NCBI GenBank assembly: GCA_947497455.1
Contig: CANMGU010000001.1
Span: 1,116,001-1,180,000, forward strand
Direction of reading: 5' to 3'
Length of the DNA: 64,000 nucleotides
DNA from: an uncultured Sphingomonadaceae bacterium
Lineage (GTDB): Bacteria > Pseudomonadota > Alphaproteobacteria > Sphingomonadales > Sphingomonadaceae
The translations under genes were made by a program, and so were the position numbers. The notes under the pieces are model-generated. The model was not told the origin of the DNA. It searched no databases and saw only the letters and a program-made list of their open reading frames with translations. Shown here piece by piece: positions 28,455 through 34,636 of this stretch. Positions within the stretch are counted from its first letter, which is position 1, and each line of letters begins with the position of its first letter.

Positions 28455-28868
28455 TCAGTTGCGGTCGGATTCTGATGTTTGTCTTGAAGCCGAATTCTCG
28501 ATGCTGGCAATGGCCAGCAAAGCGCTTGCAATGGCGACATTCTTGAAGAACAGCGAGAGTTCCAATGTATAGAGTTCTCCTGACAGCTCCCAGAATCGAT
28601 GAAACAACGCATTGGTTGCGAGGGTAAATACCGAAAGCACAAGAGCGGCCGATCCAGCGAGACCTGTTCCAAACGCAAGTGCCATGCCCAAGGTCAATTC
28701 AAGTCCAATTGTTGCCAGCAAGAAAATAAGCGGAGGGTGAAGAAGCGAGGATTCGATAGTGGCAAGCGTGGCTTCAAAGTTCAGTATCTTATTGATTCCG
28801 CCGAGAATGAAGAGCGAGGCTAGCCCCGCTCTTCCAATCATGTACATTATGCGACGATCCGGGCTCAT
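28455..28868 (-). CDS. DoxX family membrane protein
   Basis: Protein of 137 residues with four hydrophobic segments (about 10-28, 44-68, 72-90, 104-122) and the DoxX-type N-terminus RAGLASLFILGGINKILNF. ATG 28868 is chosen; GTG 28871 is possible. DoxX proteins are membrane components of varied redox or resistance systems and no specific function follows. It is 4 bases downstream of the NTF2-like gene, so both form an operon facing away from the marR gene. Confidence 0.85.
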   Translation of the reverse strand: MSPDRRIMYMIGRAGLASLFILGGINKILNFEATLATIESSLLHPPLIFLLATIGLELTLGMALAFGTGLAGSAALVLSVFTLATNALFHRFWELSGELYTLELSLFFKNVAIASALLAIASIENSASRQTSESDRN

Positions 28869-28872
28869 CACT

Positions 28873-29358
28873 TTAGTTTGCTGTTATGCCCTGCTGGGAG
28901 AGCGTCACAGTGTTCACCCATTCTCGTATCTCAGTGATCTTCTGCTCATCATTCAGGGTAATCTTGAACACATAGCGGTTGAGATAGGGGCTACCGGTCT
29001 TCTCCAGGCGCAAATTACCATTGGCTTCCATCCACACAGTTTTGCCATCGTCAGCCACGCTGTAAGTTCTGTCCAAGAACACGATATTCTCATAGTTTTG
29101 CGTAACCGTTCCGAAATAGGCTACGGCGGGGAAAGTGCGGATGGAAGCAGTATCCGTCTGACCTGTGGGATTAAACATCGCATAGATGGGCGCCCCGTCG
29201 ACGAGGAGTGACCGCGCGGAGGCAAGGTTTTCCTGTGCAACGGCATCGAATAGAGGTATTACGACGTTGTTTACGGGGTCGGCTTCAGCGGTTCCAGCGA
29301 CGGCTGAGAGGGGGGTCGCAGCGGCAATCAGCGCAGCGGCTAAACTCAGTTTTAACAT
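28873..29358 (-). CDS. secreted NTF2-like (SnoaL/ketosteroid-isomerase fold) protein
   Basis: Protein of 161 residues. A Sec signal peptide (1-21, cleavage after AVAG or SAVA) precedes a domain whose order of helices and strands (NVVIPLFDAVAQENLASARSL, later YENIVFLDRTYSV, GSPYLNRYVFKI) fits NTF2-like proteins of the DUF4440/SnoaL kind. It is probably periplasmic. No catalytic residues are assigned. Its promoter overlaps the palindromic operator at 29403-29438, so repression by the divergent MarR protein is likely. Confidence 0.75.
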   Translation of the reverse strand: MLKLSLAAALIAAATPLSAVAGTAEADPVNNVVIPLFDAVAQENLASARSLLVDGAPIYAMFNPTGQTDTASIRTFPAVAYFGTVTQNYENIVFLDRTYSVADDGKTVWMEANGNLRLEKTGSPYLNRYVFKITLNDEQKITEIREWVNTVTLSQQGITAN

Positions 29359-29402
29359 TGCGAGGGTCCTTTGTTGGTGTTAGGGGATCGCACGACTCAT
29401 TC

Positions 29403-29438
29403 ATACGATATTCGTACTATATAATACGAATATCGTAT
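29403..29438. promoter_or_regulatory. perfect inverted-repeat operator between marR and NTF2-like/doxX operon
   Basis: ATACGATATTCGTA (29403-29416) and TACGAATATCGTAT (29425-29438) are exact inverted repeats with an 8-base spacer. The spacer region contains TATAAT on the plus strand (29420-29425) and TATAGT on the minus strand (29421-29416), the latter 16 bases from TTGTAA (29443-29438). A MarR-type dimer bound here would cover both divergent promoters. Confidence 0.8.
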
Positions 29439-29460
29439 TACAAGTGATTTATTGGACTCT

Positions 29461-29904
29461 ATGAAAAATGATCAGGCCGCGCGTCTTCACGCGCATATCA
29501 ATTCGCTCATCAACTTGTTCCTTGTGAACGAACAATCCTTTCCTTCTGCACAAGGTCGGATGCGCTACAGCCCCCTGGATTTTCAGACGATCCGATTTGT
29601 GAGCGCCAATCCCGATTGCCCTGCCAAAGCGATCGCAGATGCATTAGGCGTGGCGCCAACGACCCAACAATCTGCGCTGGACCGCCTAATCCGCAAAGGT
29701 TTCTTGAAACGCGATCCCCACCCCAAAGATGGCCGAGCAAAGGTTCATCGGCTAACCGCTGCCGGCATTGAGTTGCGCGATGCAATCGCAGCGCAAGATA
29801 TGGAGAACATGCACTTTCTGCTCGAACCTTTGACCGTGCGCGAAAGAGAAAACCTGCTCAAAATACTAGACAAGGTAAGAGCCAAGGTTGACGCAGTGTC
29901 TTAG
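29461..29904 (+). CDS. MarR family transcriptional regulator
   Basis: Protein of 147 residues from ATG 29461 (TTG 29452 is an alternative; neither has a strong ribosome site). It has a winged helix with helix-turn-helix CPAKAIADALGVAPTTQQSALDRLIRKGFLKR, followed by the wing DPHPKDGRAKVHRLT and a C-terminal dimerisation helix. Divergent from the NTF2-like/DoxX operon, with a perfect palindrome in the gap, it is probably an autorepressor that also controls that operon. The ligand is unknown. Confidence 0.9.
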   Translation: MKNDQAARLHAHINSLINLFLVNEQSFPSAQGRMRYSPLDFQTIRFVSANPDCPAKAIADALGVAPTTQQSALDRLIRKGFLKRDPHPKDGRAKVHRLTAAGIELRDAIAAQDMENMHFLLEPLTVRERENLLKILDKVRAKVDAVS

Positions 29905-29927
29905 CTTTGTTGGGAAAGAAATCGGAA

Positions 29928-29989
29928 AGTCTGCTTTCGGGATAAAGCTGTCACATCGCTAATGTCCGCTATGGGCGCAAAAGCGGACA
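29928..29989. repeat. GTCCGCTTTCGGG-type hairpin repeats (two degenerate units)
   Basis: AGTCTGCTTTCGGGATAAAG (from 29928) is a diverged copy of the unit at 34477-34502. A second unit at 29963-29989 has arms TGTCCGCT and AGCGGACA around an 11-base loop containing GGGCGCA. A half unit, GGGCGCAAAAGTGGACATTC, is near 28391. They are intergenic. Confidence 0.6.
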
Positions 29990-30071
29990 CGAGGGTGAAG
30001 AAGCTATCAGCCGGCTTGCGCCCCAGTTTCGGATCTTCCGATGGGATTCGCAATGCCCCGATAGTGGACGT

Positions 30072-30317
30072 TTAACTGCAAGGCTGATCGAGTCGAGAGA
30101 GTTTATACTTTTCGCATAAACTTATGATGGCAACGTCAATGTGAACTGCAGCTACGTTTGCATTGATCGCATCAAGATCGAGCAAGATGTTTTCAAGCTG
30201 GTAAGCAATTGTCCTTGCCCGGACTTGTTCAAGCTTCAATTGCATGTCGACCGGAGTATTTTCAATTCTATCCCGAAATCCAATTTTGACTGGAAACCTT
30301 GGCTTTCTAATTCTCAA
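30072..30317 (-). CDS. small hypothetical protein, 81 residues
   Basis: TTG start at 30317 with GAGGA 7 bases upstream; it overlaps the preceding 50-codon gene by 11 bases, suggesting coupling. The N-terminus is basic (MRIRKPRFPVKIGFRDRIEN), followed by a predicted long amphipathic helix (QLKLEQVRARTIAYQLENIL). There is no signal peptide and no recognised family. It is the last gene of the tiny-gene train. A plus-strand frame over the same bases lacks a ribosome site. Confidence 0.5.
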   Translation of the reverse strand: MRIRKPRFPVKIGFRDRIENTPVDMQLKLEQVRARTIAYQLENILLDLDAINANVAAVHIDVAIISLCEKYKLSRLDQPCS

Positions 30318-30459
30318 AGCTAGATCCTCGATTGGAATCCCGATCAGTTAACTGATCAAAGTTGTCAGCTGCCAACTGCTTCTGCACTGCCATAAAGGCC
30401 AAGGCTGAAAGCAAGATTAGGACAACGGCGATTGGCGGACTAATCCGAAATTTCTTCAT
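30307..30459 (-). CDS. small single-pass membrane protein, 50 residues
   Basis: ATG 30459 has AAAAGGA upstream (9-base spacing). The N-terminus MKKFRISPP is followed by one hydrophobic helix (about 9-27, IAVVLILLSALAFMAV) and a polar tail rich in Asp/Asn. It could be a membrane-anchored peptide or a signal-anchored secreted one. No family is recognised. Its stop overlaps the start of the 81-residue gene. Confidence 0.55.
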   Translation of the reverse strand: MKKFRISPPIAVVLILLSALAFMAVQKQLAADNFDQLTDRDSNRGSSFEN

Positions 30460-30543
30460 ATTCAGAATTCCTTTTGAACTTGGATTCACGAAAGTCGGGC
30501 TATCAATCTGGATACCAAAACGAGTGGGCTGGTGGTGTTTACG

Positions 30544-30657
30544 TTACCAACCACCACGTCTGTCTTTTTCGTTCTTCCGGTAGTAATAAAGGCCAATACT
30601 TGCAGCTGTCATGATCAAGACAATCAGCCCATAGGCTATTTGCAGTCTAACGGTCAT
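30544..30657 (-). CDS. tiny membrane protein, 37 residues
   Basis: This frame starts at ATG 30657 inside the last codons of the 80-residue gene (11-base overlap) and ends at 30544. It encodes one transmembrane helix (about 6-24, IAYGLIVLIMTAASIGLYY) followed by a highly charged tail (RKNEKDRRGGW), the positive-inside layout of a small inner-membrane peptide. No family is recognised. Support is the composition and the tight coupling. Confidence 0.5.
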   Translation of the reverse strand: MTVRLQIAYGLIVLIMTAASIGLYYYRKNEKDRRGGW

Positions 30658-30889
30658 TCTCGCTTCTTTCCAAATCTGCCTCCTGGGCAAATTCCAGTGT
30701 AATTTCAGCATCTAGCCGGTCGCGCGGATCAATATAGCCAGCTTCACGTTTGTCAGCTTGCAGAGCTTCCCGCCCCCATGCCTTGGCCGCCGCTGCCGCA
30801 ACATCGCGGCGGCTCTGCAGAGGATCATTTTCAGCTATTGCAAGCTGTATCGCTTGCTGCTCACGGCACATTTTAGCCTCCACACGCAT
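30647..30889 (-). CDS. small charged hypothetical protein, 80 residues
   Basis: ATG 30889 with a strong GGAAGGAAG ribosome site; it begins 19 bases after the stop of the 48-residue gene. The protein is helical and rich in Ala, Glu, Arg and Asp (QSRRDVAAAAAKAWGREALQ; DPRDRLDAEITLEFAQEADL). It is soluble with no signal and no recognised family. It overlaps the 37-residue membrane protein gene downstream. Confidence 0.6.
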   Translation of the reverse strand: MRVEAKMCREQQAIQLAIAENDPLQSRRDVAAAAAKAWGREALQADKREAGYIDPRDRLDAEITLEFAQEADLERSENDR

Positions 30890-30908
30890 TAATATCTTCC
30901 TTCCGACT

Positions 30909-31055
30909 TTATGATTTTCCCCGATTGCTTTTCATATTCTCCAGACCTGGGACAATGCCGGCCTTGGTGGAGGGGTTCGAGACATTGTTCTTTTTCTTTT
31001 TCTCCGCCTTTGGTTTGCGGATTTCCCGCTTCGACTTTCTTTGTGATTTCGCCAT
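30909..31055 (-). CDS. small basic MAKS-type peptide, 48 residues
   Basis: ATG 31055, with AAAAGGG about 8 bases upstream, stop at 30909. It begins MAKSQRKSKREIRKPKAEKK and continues with Lys/Asn, then ends SNRGKS; more than a third of residues are Lys or Arg. It is of a type of small basic proteins with the pattern MAK(S/G)...REXRKPK that I recall from many proteobacterial genomes without a function. A paralogue is encoded at 31661-31756. First gene of the train. A longer overlapping frame (30889-31176) is rejected. Confidence 0.65.
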   Translation of the reverse strand: MAKSQRKSKREIRKPKAEKKKKNNVSNPSTKAGIVPGLENMKSNRGKS

Positions 31056-31428
31056 GGTGGTATCCCTTTTGGGTTAAGTCTGCGTCACGTCTGTAGTCAG
31101 GCAGCAAAGGCAAACAAACGTTGGCAAATGCGACATAGAATAGGCGCGCGCGGTGGTTGAACGAGAATTCTCGCACCTACCCACTTCACAGCAAGCAATC
31201 TGAAAGTTTTAGCTGGGTCGCAATGCGCCAACTTTTAAAACCGCACGACTCTCTTAGGCCTATAGGCCAACATGTCCTAACGTTATTATTAAAATGGATT
31301 TCCGGTGCGATTACGGATCAATCATCTATGCTCGCCCTCGAAGACAATGGTCCTGCAAATAGTAAGCTGACCGTTAATCTATAAAAGAGTTTCGTCAGCT
31401 AGTGCAGAACGTGTCAGGAGACACAATC
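31056..31428. other. intergenic region between divergent tiny genes
   Basis: This 373-base gap should contain the promoters of both the minus-strand tiny-gene train and the plus-strand 57-residue gene. It includes the perfect 12-bp palindrome GGCCTATAGGCC at 31257-31268. A plus-strand frame (31157-31384) is open but has no ribosome site or recognisable product, and I do not call it. Confidence 0.4.
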
Positions 31429-31602
31429 ATGAAATTCATTTCTCTCAAGTCGCGCGGCGGTAATTATATGGTAGTTGCAACGAATATCGCTTGGTTACGT
31501 TCCAGCGAGAATGGTCAGACCAATGTTGGAATTGTTGGAGGATCGCCATTGGTTGTGGACGGCAACATAGAAGAGATAGCCGCGATAGTTCTGGCGGGAT
31601 AA
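31429..31602 (+). CDS. small hypothetical protein, 57 residues
   Basis: ATG 31429 with CAGGAG 8 bases upstream, a strong start. The sequence MKFISLKSRGGNYMVVATNI, then alternating polar and hydrophobic strands and the ending NIEEIAAIVLAG, resembles the small beta fold of FlbD/LytTR-like sequences (strand-turn-strand followed by an E-E-I helix). No flagellar genes are near, so this similarity is weak. Function unknown. Confidence 0.6.
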   Translation: MKFISLKSRGGNYMVVATNIAWLRSSENGQTNVGIVGGSPLVVDGNIEEIAAIVLAG

Positions 31603-31660
31603 AGAACTCTTTGTGCTATGTTAGTGAGTGAAGATGGATAGATTTGTTTTTTAACGAAAA

Positions 31661-31756
31661 TCAGCATTGCGTCTCATCCATTGGCAGTTGAGCTGCGGGA
31701 ATGGTCGTATTAGGTTTGCGAAATTCGCGGTTTGATCTCTTTCGTGATTTGGCCAT
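31661..31756 (-). CDS. small basic MAKS-type peptide, 31 residues (paralogue)
   Basis: ATG 31756 with AAAGGA 7 bases upstream, stop at 31661. The N-terminus MAKSRKRSNREFRKP matches that of the 48-residue peptide at 30909-31055 (MAKSQRKSKREIRKP), with 10 of 15 residues identical; the tails differ. It follows the GT14 gene after 39 bases on the same strand. The shared start and good ribosome sites argue both are translated. Confidence 0.62.
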   Translation of the reverse strand: MAKSRKRSNREFRKPNTTIPAAQLPMDETQC

Positions 31757-31795
31757 GGCTTCGTCCTTTCTCGGCAAGTATATATCTTCAGTCGT

Positions 31796-32707
31796 TCAAG
31801 CGGCAATGACCTCCGGTACACGGGAATGAGAAACCGGGTTTGGCACATTGACCGTTGGCCGATATAAGTTCGCTGCTTGCGACTTAAGATGCCCTTCGAG
31901 CAGCGTCAGGATCTCGGTATCATCTTCAGCATCAAATTTGCGTCCGAAAAGATCGGTGCTGCGTTGCAGATCGCCGAAATCCTTCACCCCATAGTTGCGC
32001 GGACGCAGCTTGATATCGCCATCAGGTACCCAATCGATCATCCGCAGATCATCGTTCATTACCATGCCTTGATCGCCGCTATTCATAATCACGGTTTGGA
32101 AAAAGGCCTCATCGGCAATGAAACTGTTGCGATAAAAGTCTTTGAAGCGCTCGGCCTTCGGGTCATGACAGACAAATTCGCAGAAACTGCGGGTTACCGC
32201 CTTCCACTGGGTGCCGATAAAGGGCGTAGCGTCGGCCAGATAAGGACGCGCCACACCTGTTTCGCTTATCCTTCCGTCTGCCTCGACGAAAAGATGGCTG
32301 ATCCGGTTCAGGGTTTCCGGTCGCGTCTTTCGCTGATCCAGAGCGCGAATGAATTGCTTGCCGGGGTTTGCGGAAAGGAACTGCCGGATATATTCTTGAC
32401 TCTTAAGCGGGAAGTCCTGGCCGGACAGGTTGATATAATGGGTCCATTGGTCGCCCATTTCGAGAAGGCGGGACATGCCGCGCAGCTCCGCATCAACAAG
32501 GCTGTAGCCGCCCCAGAGCGCGTCCTTTGGCACAAGGATCTCGGCATTTTGATAGGGGTCGAGAAAGTCAGAAAGCTCCTCTGCCAGTTCGGTGCCAGAA
32601 CTCTTGTCGACGTGAACTATATAGACATTGCCCGGCACATAGATTGCCTTGAAAAGGCGTTTGAATTGCGCGGGGTAACGATGCACGAGTAGGAAATAGG
32701 CGATCAT
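31796..32707 (-). CDS. GT14 (core-2/I-branching type) glycosyltransferase
   Basis: Protein of 303 residues. It begins AYFLLVHRYPAQFKRLFKAI and has VYIVHVDKSS, WGGYSLVDAELRGM and LSGQDFPLKSQEYIRQFL, the signature of family GT14, which in bacteria transfers sugars such as GlcNAc or xylose to unknown surface glycans. No membrane segment, so it is probably cytoplasmic. It stands alone among accessory genes; the only same-strand neighbour is the 31-residue MAKS peptide gene downstream. Confidence 0.85.
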   Translation of the reverse strand: MIAYFLLVHRYPAQFKRLFKAIYVPGNVYIVHVDKSSGTELAEELSDFLDPYQNAEILVPKDALWGGYSLVDAELRGMSRLLEMGDQWTHYINLSGQDFPLKSQEYIRQFLSANPGKQFIRALDQRKTRPETLNRISHLFVEADGRISETGVARPYLADATPFIGTQWKAVTRSFCEFVCHDPKAERFKDFYRNSFIADEAFFQTVIMNSGDQGMVMNDDLRMIDWVPDGDIKLRPRNYGVKDFGDLQRSTDLFGRKFDAEDDTEILTLLEGHLKSQAANLYRPTVNVPNPVSHSRVPEVIAA

Positions 32708-33231
32708 ATTGCTGCCCTTTCAGGATCGCGCATGCCGGGCTGTCAGACTCCGGGCACGGCGATTACTTTTCCTGCCTCAGGAAAGCCAATCAAATGAAAT
32801 TTTGATCGTGAAGAGACAATGCCGGACAGAATTTCGCTCAATGGAGCTCAACGGCGTATAAGCAATATGGGCATGGCAACCTGCTATTACAACGAGCCAC
32901 TGATCTGCTGAGTTATTCTACAACGTTGGACTCTTCAATAATGCGAATATCTTCATTCATCTCGTATGAACATATGGCCGCTTCGATGGCCTGAATCGGG
33001 TTGGATCTACGACGGCAATCTGGGTCACAAGCGGAATGGCAGCATTCGGCGTTGCTCGATCTAACAGCAGACTTGCCGCAACCGGCCCAAGAACTGCCAC
33101 CCGCTCACCGTCTCTTGTTGGAATGGGAAGCGGACTGTCTTTTTTGGCCGTCTGGACCTTGAGGTTGTTGCATACTGTATTGGTAGAGTGTTACAGCGTG
33201 TCCAGCTTAGGAGGTCACGAGGAGAGCATCT
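32708..33231. other. 524-base region with no confident gene
   Basis: Short overlapping frames exist on both strands but none has a ribosome site with a sensible start or a recognisable product. It should contain the promoters of the divergent GT14 and CPBP genes. It could include remains of decayed genes; I see nothing I can name. Confidence 0.4.
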
Positions 33232-33948
33232 GTGGACGGCGTTATCGGGATCGCCGGCGTTTTGGCGCTGCTGATAGTCCTGGGCACATTGATTGGCATC
33301 GCCAATCGGACAAACTTCTCCTTTACTTGGCTTCTTGTCGCTGCTGGATTGGTTTTTCTTAACGATGCACTACTCACGAACGCTTACGGCCTCATTCCAA
33401 AAGTCTTCCCGGACTCAGAATGGAACTGGCAGGGCAAAGTCTTGGCGCTCGCGTGTACACTGATCATTGCATCACTTCCGGGCTTTGGGTGGCGGCGATC
33501 GGGACTTACTTTCAAACAGGCAGAAGGCAGTTTGAGGAGCTGCATCCCGCTCGGCATAGCGTACTGTTCATTTTTCGTCGCCATTGCTTTGGCATTTCCG
33601 AACGATGGCGCGTCGACTGAAACGATTGTGTTCCAACTTACTATGCCAAGCTTCGAGGAAGAGCCCTTCTATCGGGGCATCGTTTTGTTTGCGCTTTATG
33701 AAACCTACGCAGGCCGCGTTCGGAAGTTTGGCGTCGAGTGGGGGTGGGGCGCGATTTTATCCTGTCTACTTTTCGGCCTCGCCCATGCCTTTAGCTATTC
33801 TGACGGGATTTTCGCCTTCGATCCGATCTATCTTGGCCTAACAGCAATCCCTTCATTCCTCGCCGTGTGGATACGCCTGCGGACAGGCAGTCTGTTGTTG
33901 CCGGTAATCTTGCATTCGGCGGGCAACTCTATTCCTCTCGTTATTTAA
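33232..33948 (+). CDS. CPBP family intramembrane metalloprotease
   Basis: Protein of 238 residues with about seven hydrophobic segments. GTG start, with GAGGAG about 8 bases upstream. The protease motifs are E143-E144-xxx-R148 (FEEEPFYRG), FGLAH with His185, and His228/Asn232 near the C-terminus (LPVILHSAGN). CPBP proteins include CAAX-prenyl-like proteases and bacteriocin-immunity proteins; here no bacteriocin gene is adjacent, so the substrate is unknown. Confidence 0.85.
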   Translation: MDGVIGIAGVLALLIVLGTLIGIANRTNFSFTWLLVAAGLVFLNDALLTNAYGLIPKVFPDSEWNWQGKVLALACTLIIASLPGFGWRRSGLTFKQAEGSLRSCIPLGIAYCSFFVAIALAFPNDGASTETIVFQLTMPSFEEEPFYRGIVLFALYETYAGRVRKFGVEWGWGAILSCLLFGLAHAFSYSDGIFAFDPIYLGLTAIPSFLAVWIRLRTGSLLLPVILHSAGNSIPLVI

Positions 33949-34102
33949 TATCGTTGACCGGCAGCGTTCGGGCGATTCGACCCCTCTATCTCGCATCCGC
34001 ATCGGTCGTTAGCCAACCGTCCGTTTCCACGACCTGATCCGCCAAGACCGGATTTTCTGCAATCGGCCCAGTTGCTGTCGTTAAAAATGACCTAAGCTAG
34101 TG

Positions 34103-34124
34103 TCCGCTTTCGGGATGAAGCGGA
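34103..34124. repeat. GTCCGCTTTCGGG-type hairpin repeat
   Basis: TCCGCTT and AAGCGGA form a 7-bp stem around TCGGGATG. Same family as 34477-34502 and 29928-29989, in the gap before the 89-residue gene. Confidence 0.7.
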
Positions 34125-34160
34125 ATTTGGATATATTTGAAAACTGATAGGATTGATTGA

Positions 34161-34430
34161 ATGTTGGCAAAGATCATTGACGATTTATCACGCATAGAAG
34201 CAAATAATGAGCGGAATGAAAACGAAACATTTGTCGGTGCAAAGAACTCCAGCAACGACGGTTTCGAACTGCAGCTAAATGCCGCCGCTGCTATTGAGTT
34301 GTGCAGAAGCGTCTTAAGCCTCGTCAACGATGGTTTCGATGGCAAGCATATCCATTTTGACAATCTAAATTTTGTCGATGAGGGCAATGGCAAGTTCACC
34401 GTCATATTTGTTGACAATCATCCTGGTTAA
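34161..34430 (+). CDS. small hypothetical protein, 89 residues
   Basis: ATG 34161 with AGGA 9 bases upstream. Predicted fold: a helix, a strand (DGFELQLN), a helix (AAAAIELCRSVLSLVNDG), then two strands (KHIHFDNLNFVDEG, KFTVIFVDN). The HIHFD pattern faintly recalls small immunity-protein-like families, but no toxin gene is adjacent and I do not assign a function. It is flanked on both sides by hairpin repeats of the same family. Confidence 0.55.
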   Translation: MLAKIIDDLSRIEANNERNENETFVGAKNSSNDGFELQLNAAAAIELCRSVLSLVNDGFDGKHIHFDNLNFVDEGNGKFTVIFVDNHPG

Positions 34431-34476
34431 TCAACGCAGTTGCCGCTCAAAAACGCCATTAAACGAAACTGCAAAG

Positions 34477-34502
34477 AGTCCGCTTTCGGGATAAAGCGGA
34501 CT
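34477..34502. repeat. GTCCGCTTTCGGG hairpin repeat, best copy
   Basis: AGTCCGCTTT and AAAGCGGACT are exact 10-base inverted repeats around the 6-base loop CGGGAT. It lies 47 bases after the 89-residue gene. No T-run follows, so it is a dispersed intergenic element rather than an ordinary terminator. Confidence 0.78.
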
Positions 34503-34636
34503 TAATACTGATGTCTGATTTGAGAGCAAAATCGGTCTTATTCCATATGAGCACGCTTGCTGCAGCGATGTTGTGAAGAAATTGCATCTAGGCTACTCTA
34601 CAATGTGAGTTGATAAAAGCGACTGGGGAGAAACAG

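Noticed and set aside
30889..31176. Minus-strand frame of 95 codons
   Set aside because: The 48-codon frame at 30909-31055 in another phase has a better ribosome site and a paralogue nearby; both cannot easily be real.
33036..33362. Plus-strand frame of 108 codons overlapping the CPBP gene
   Set aside because: It overlaps the CPBP protease start in another frame, lacks a ribosome site and has no family features.
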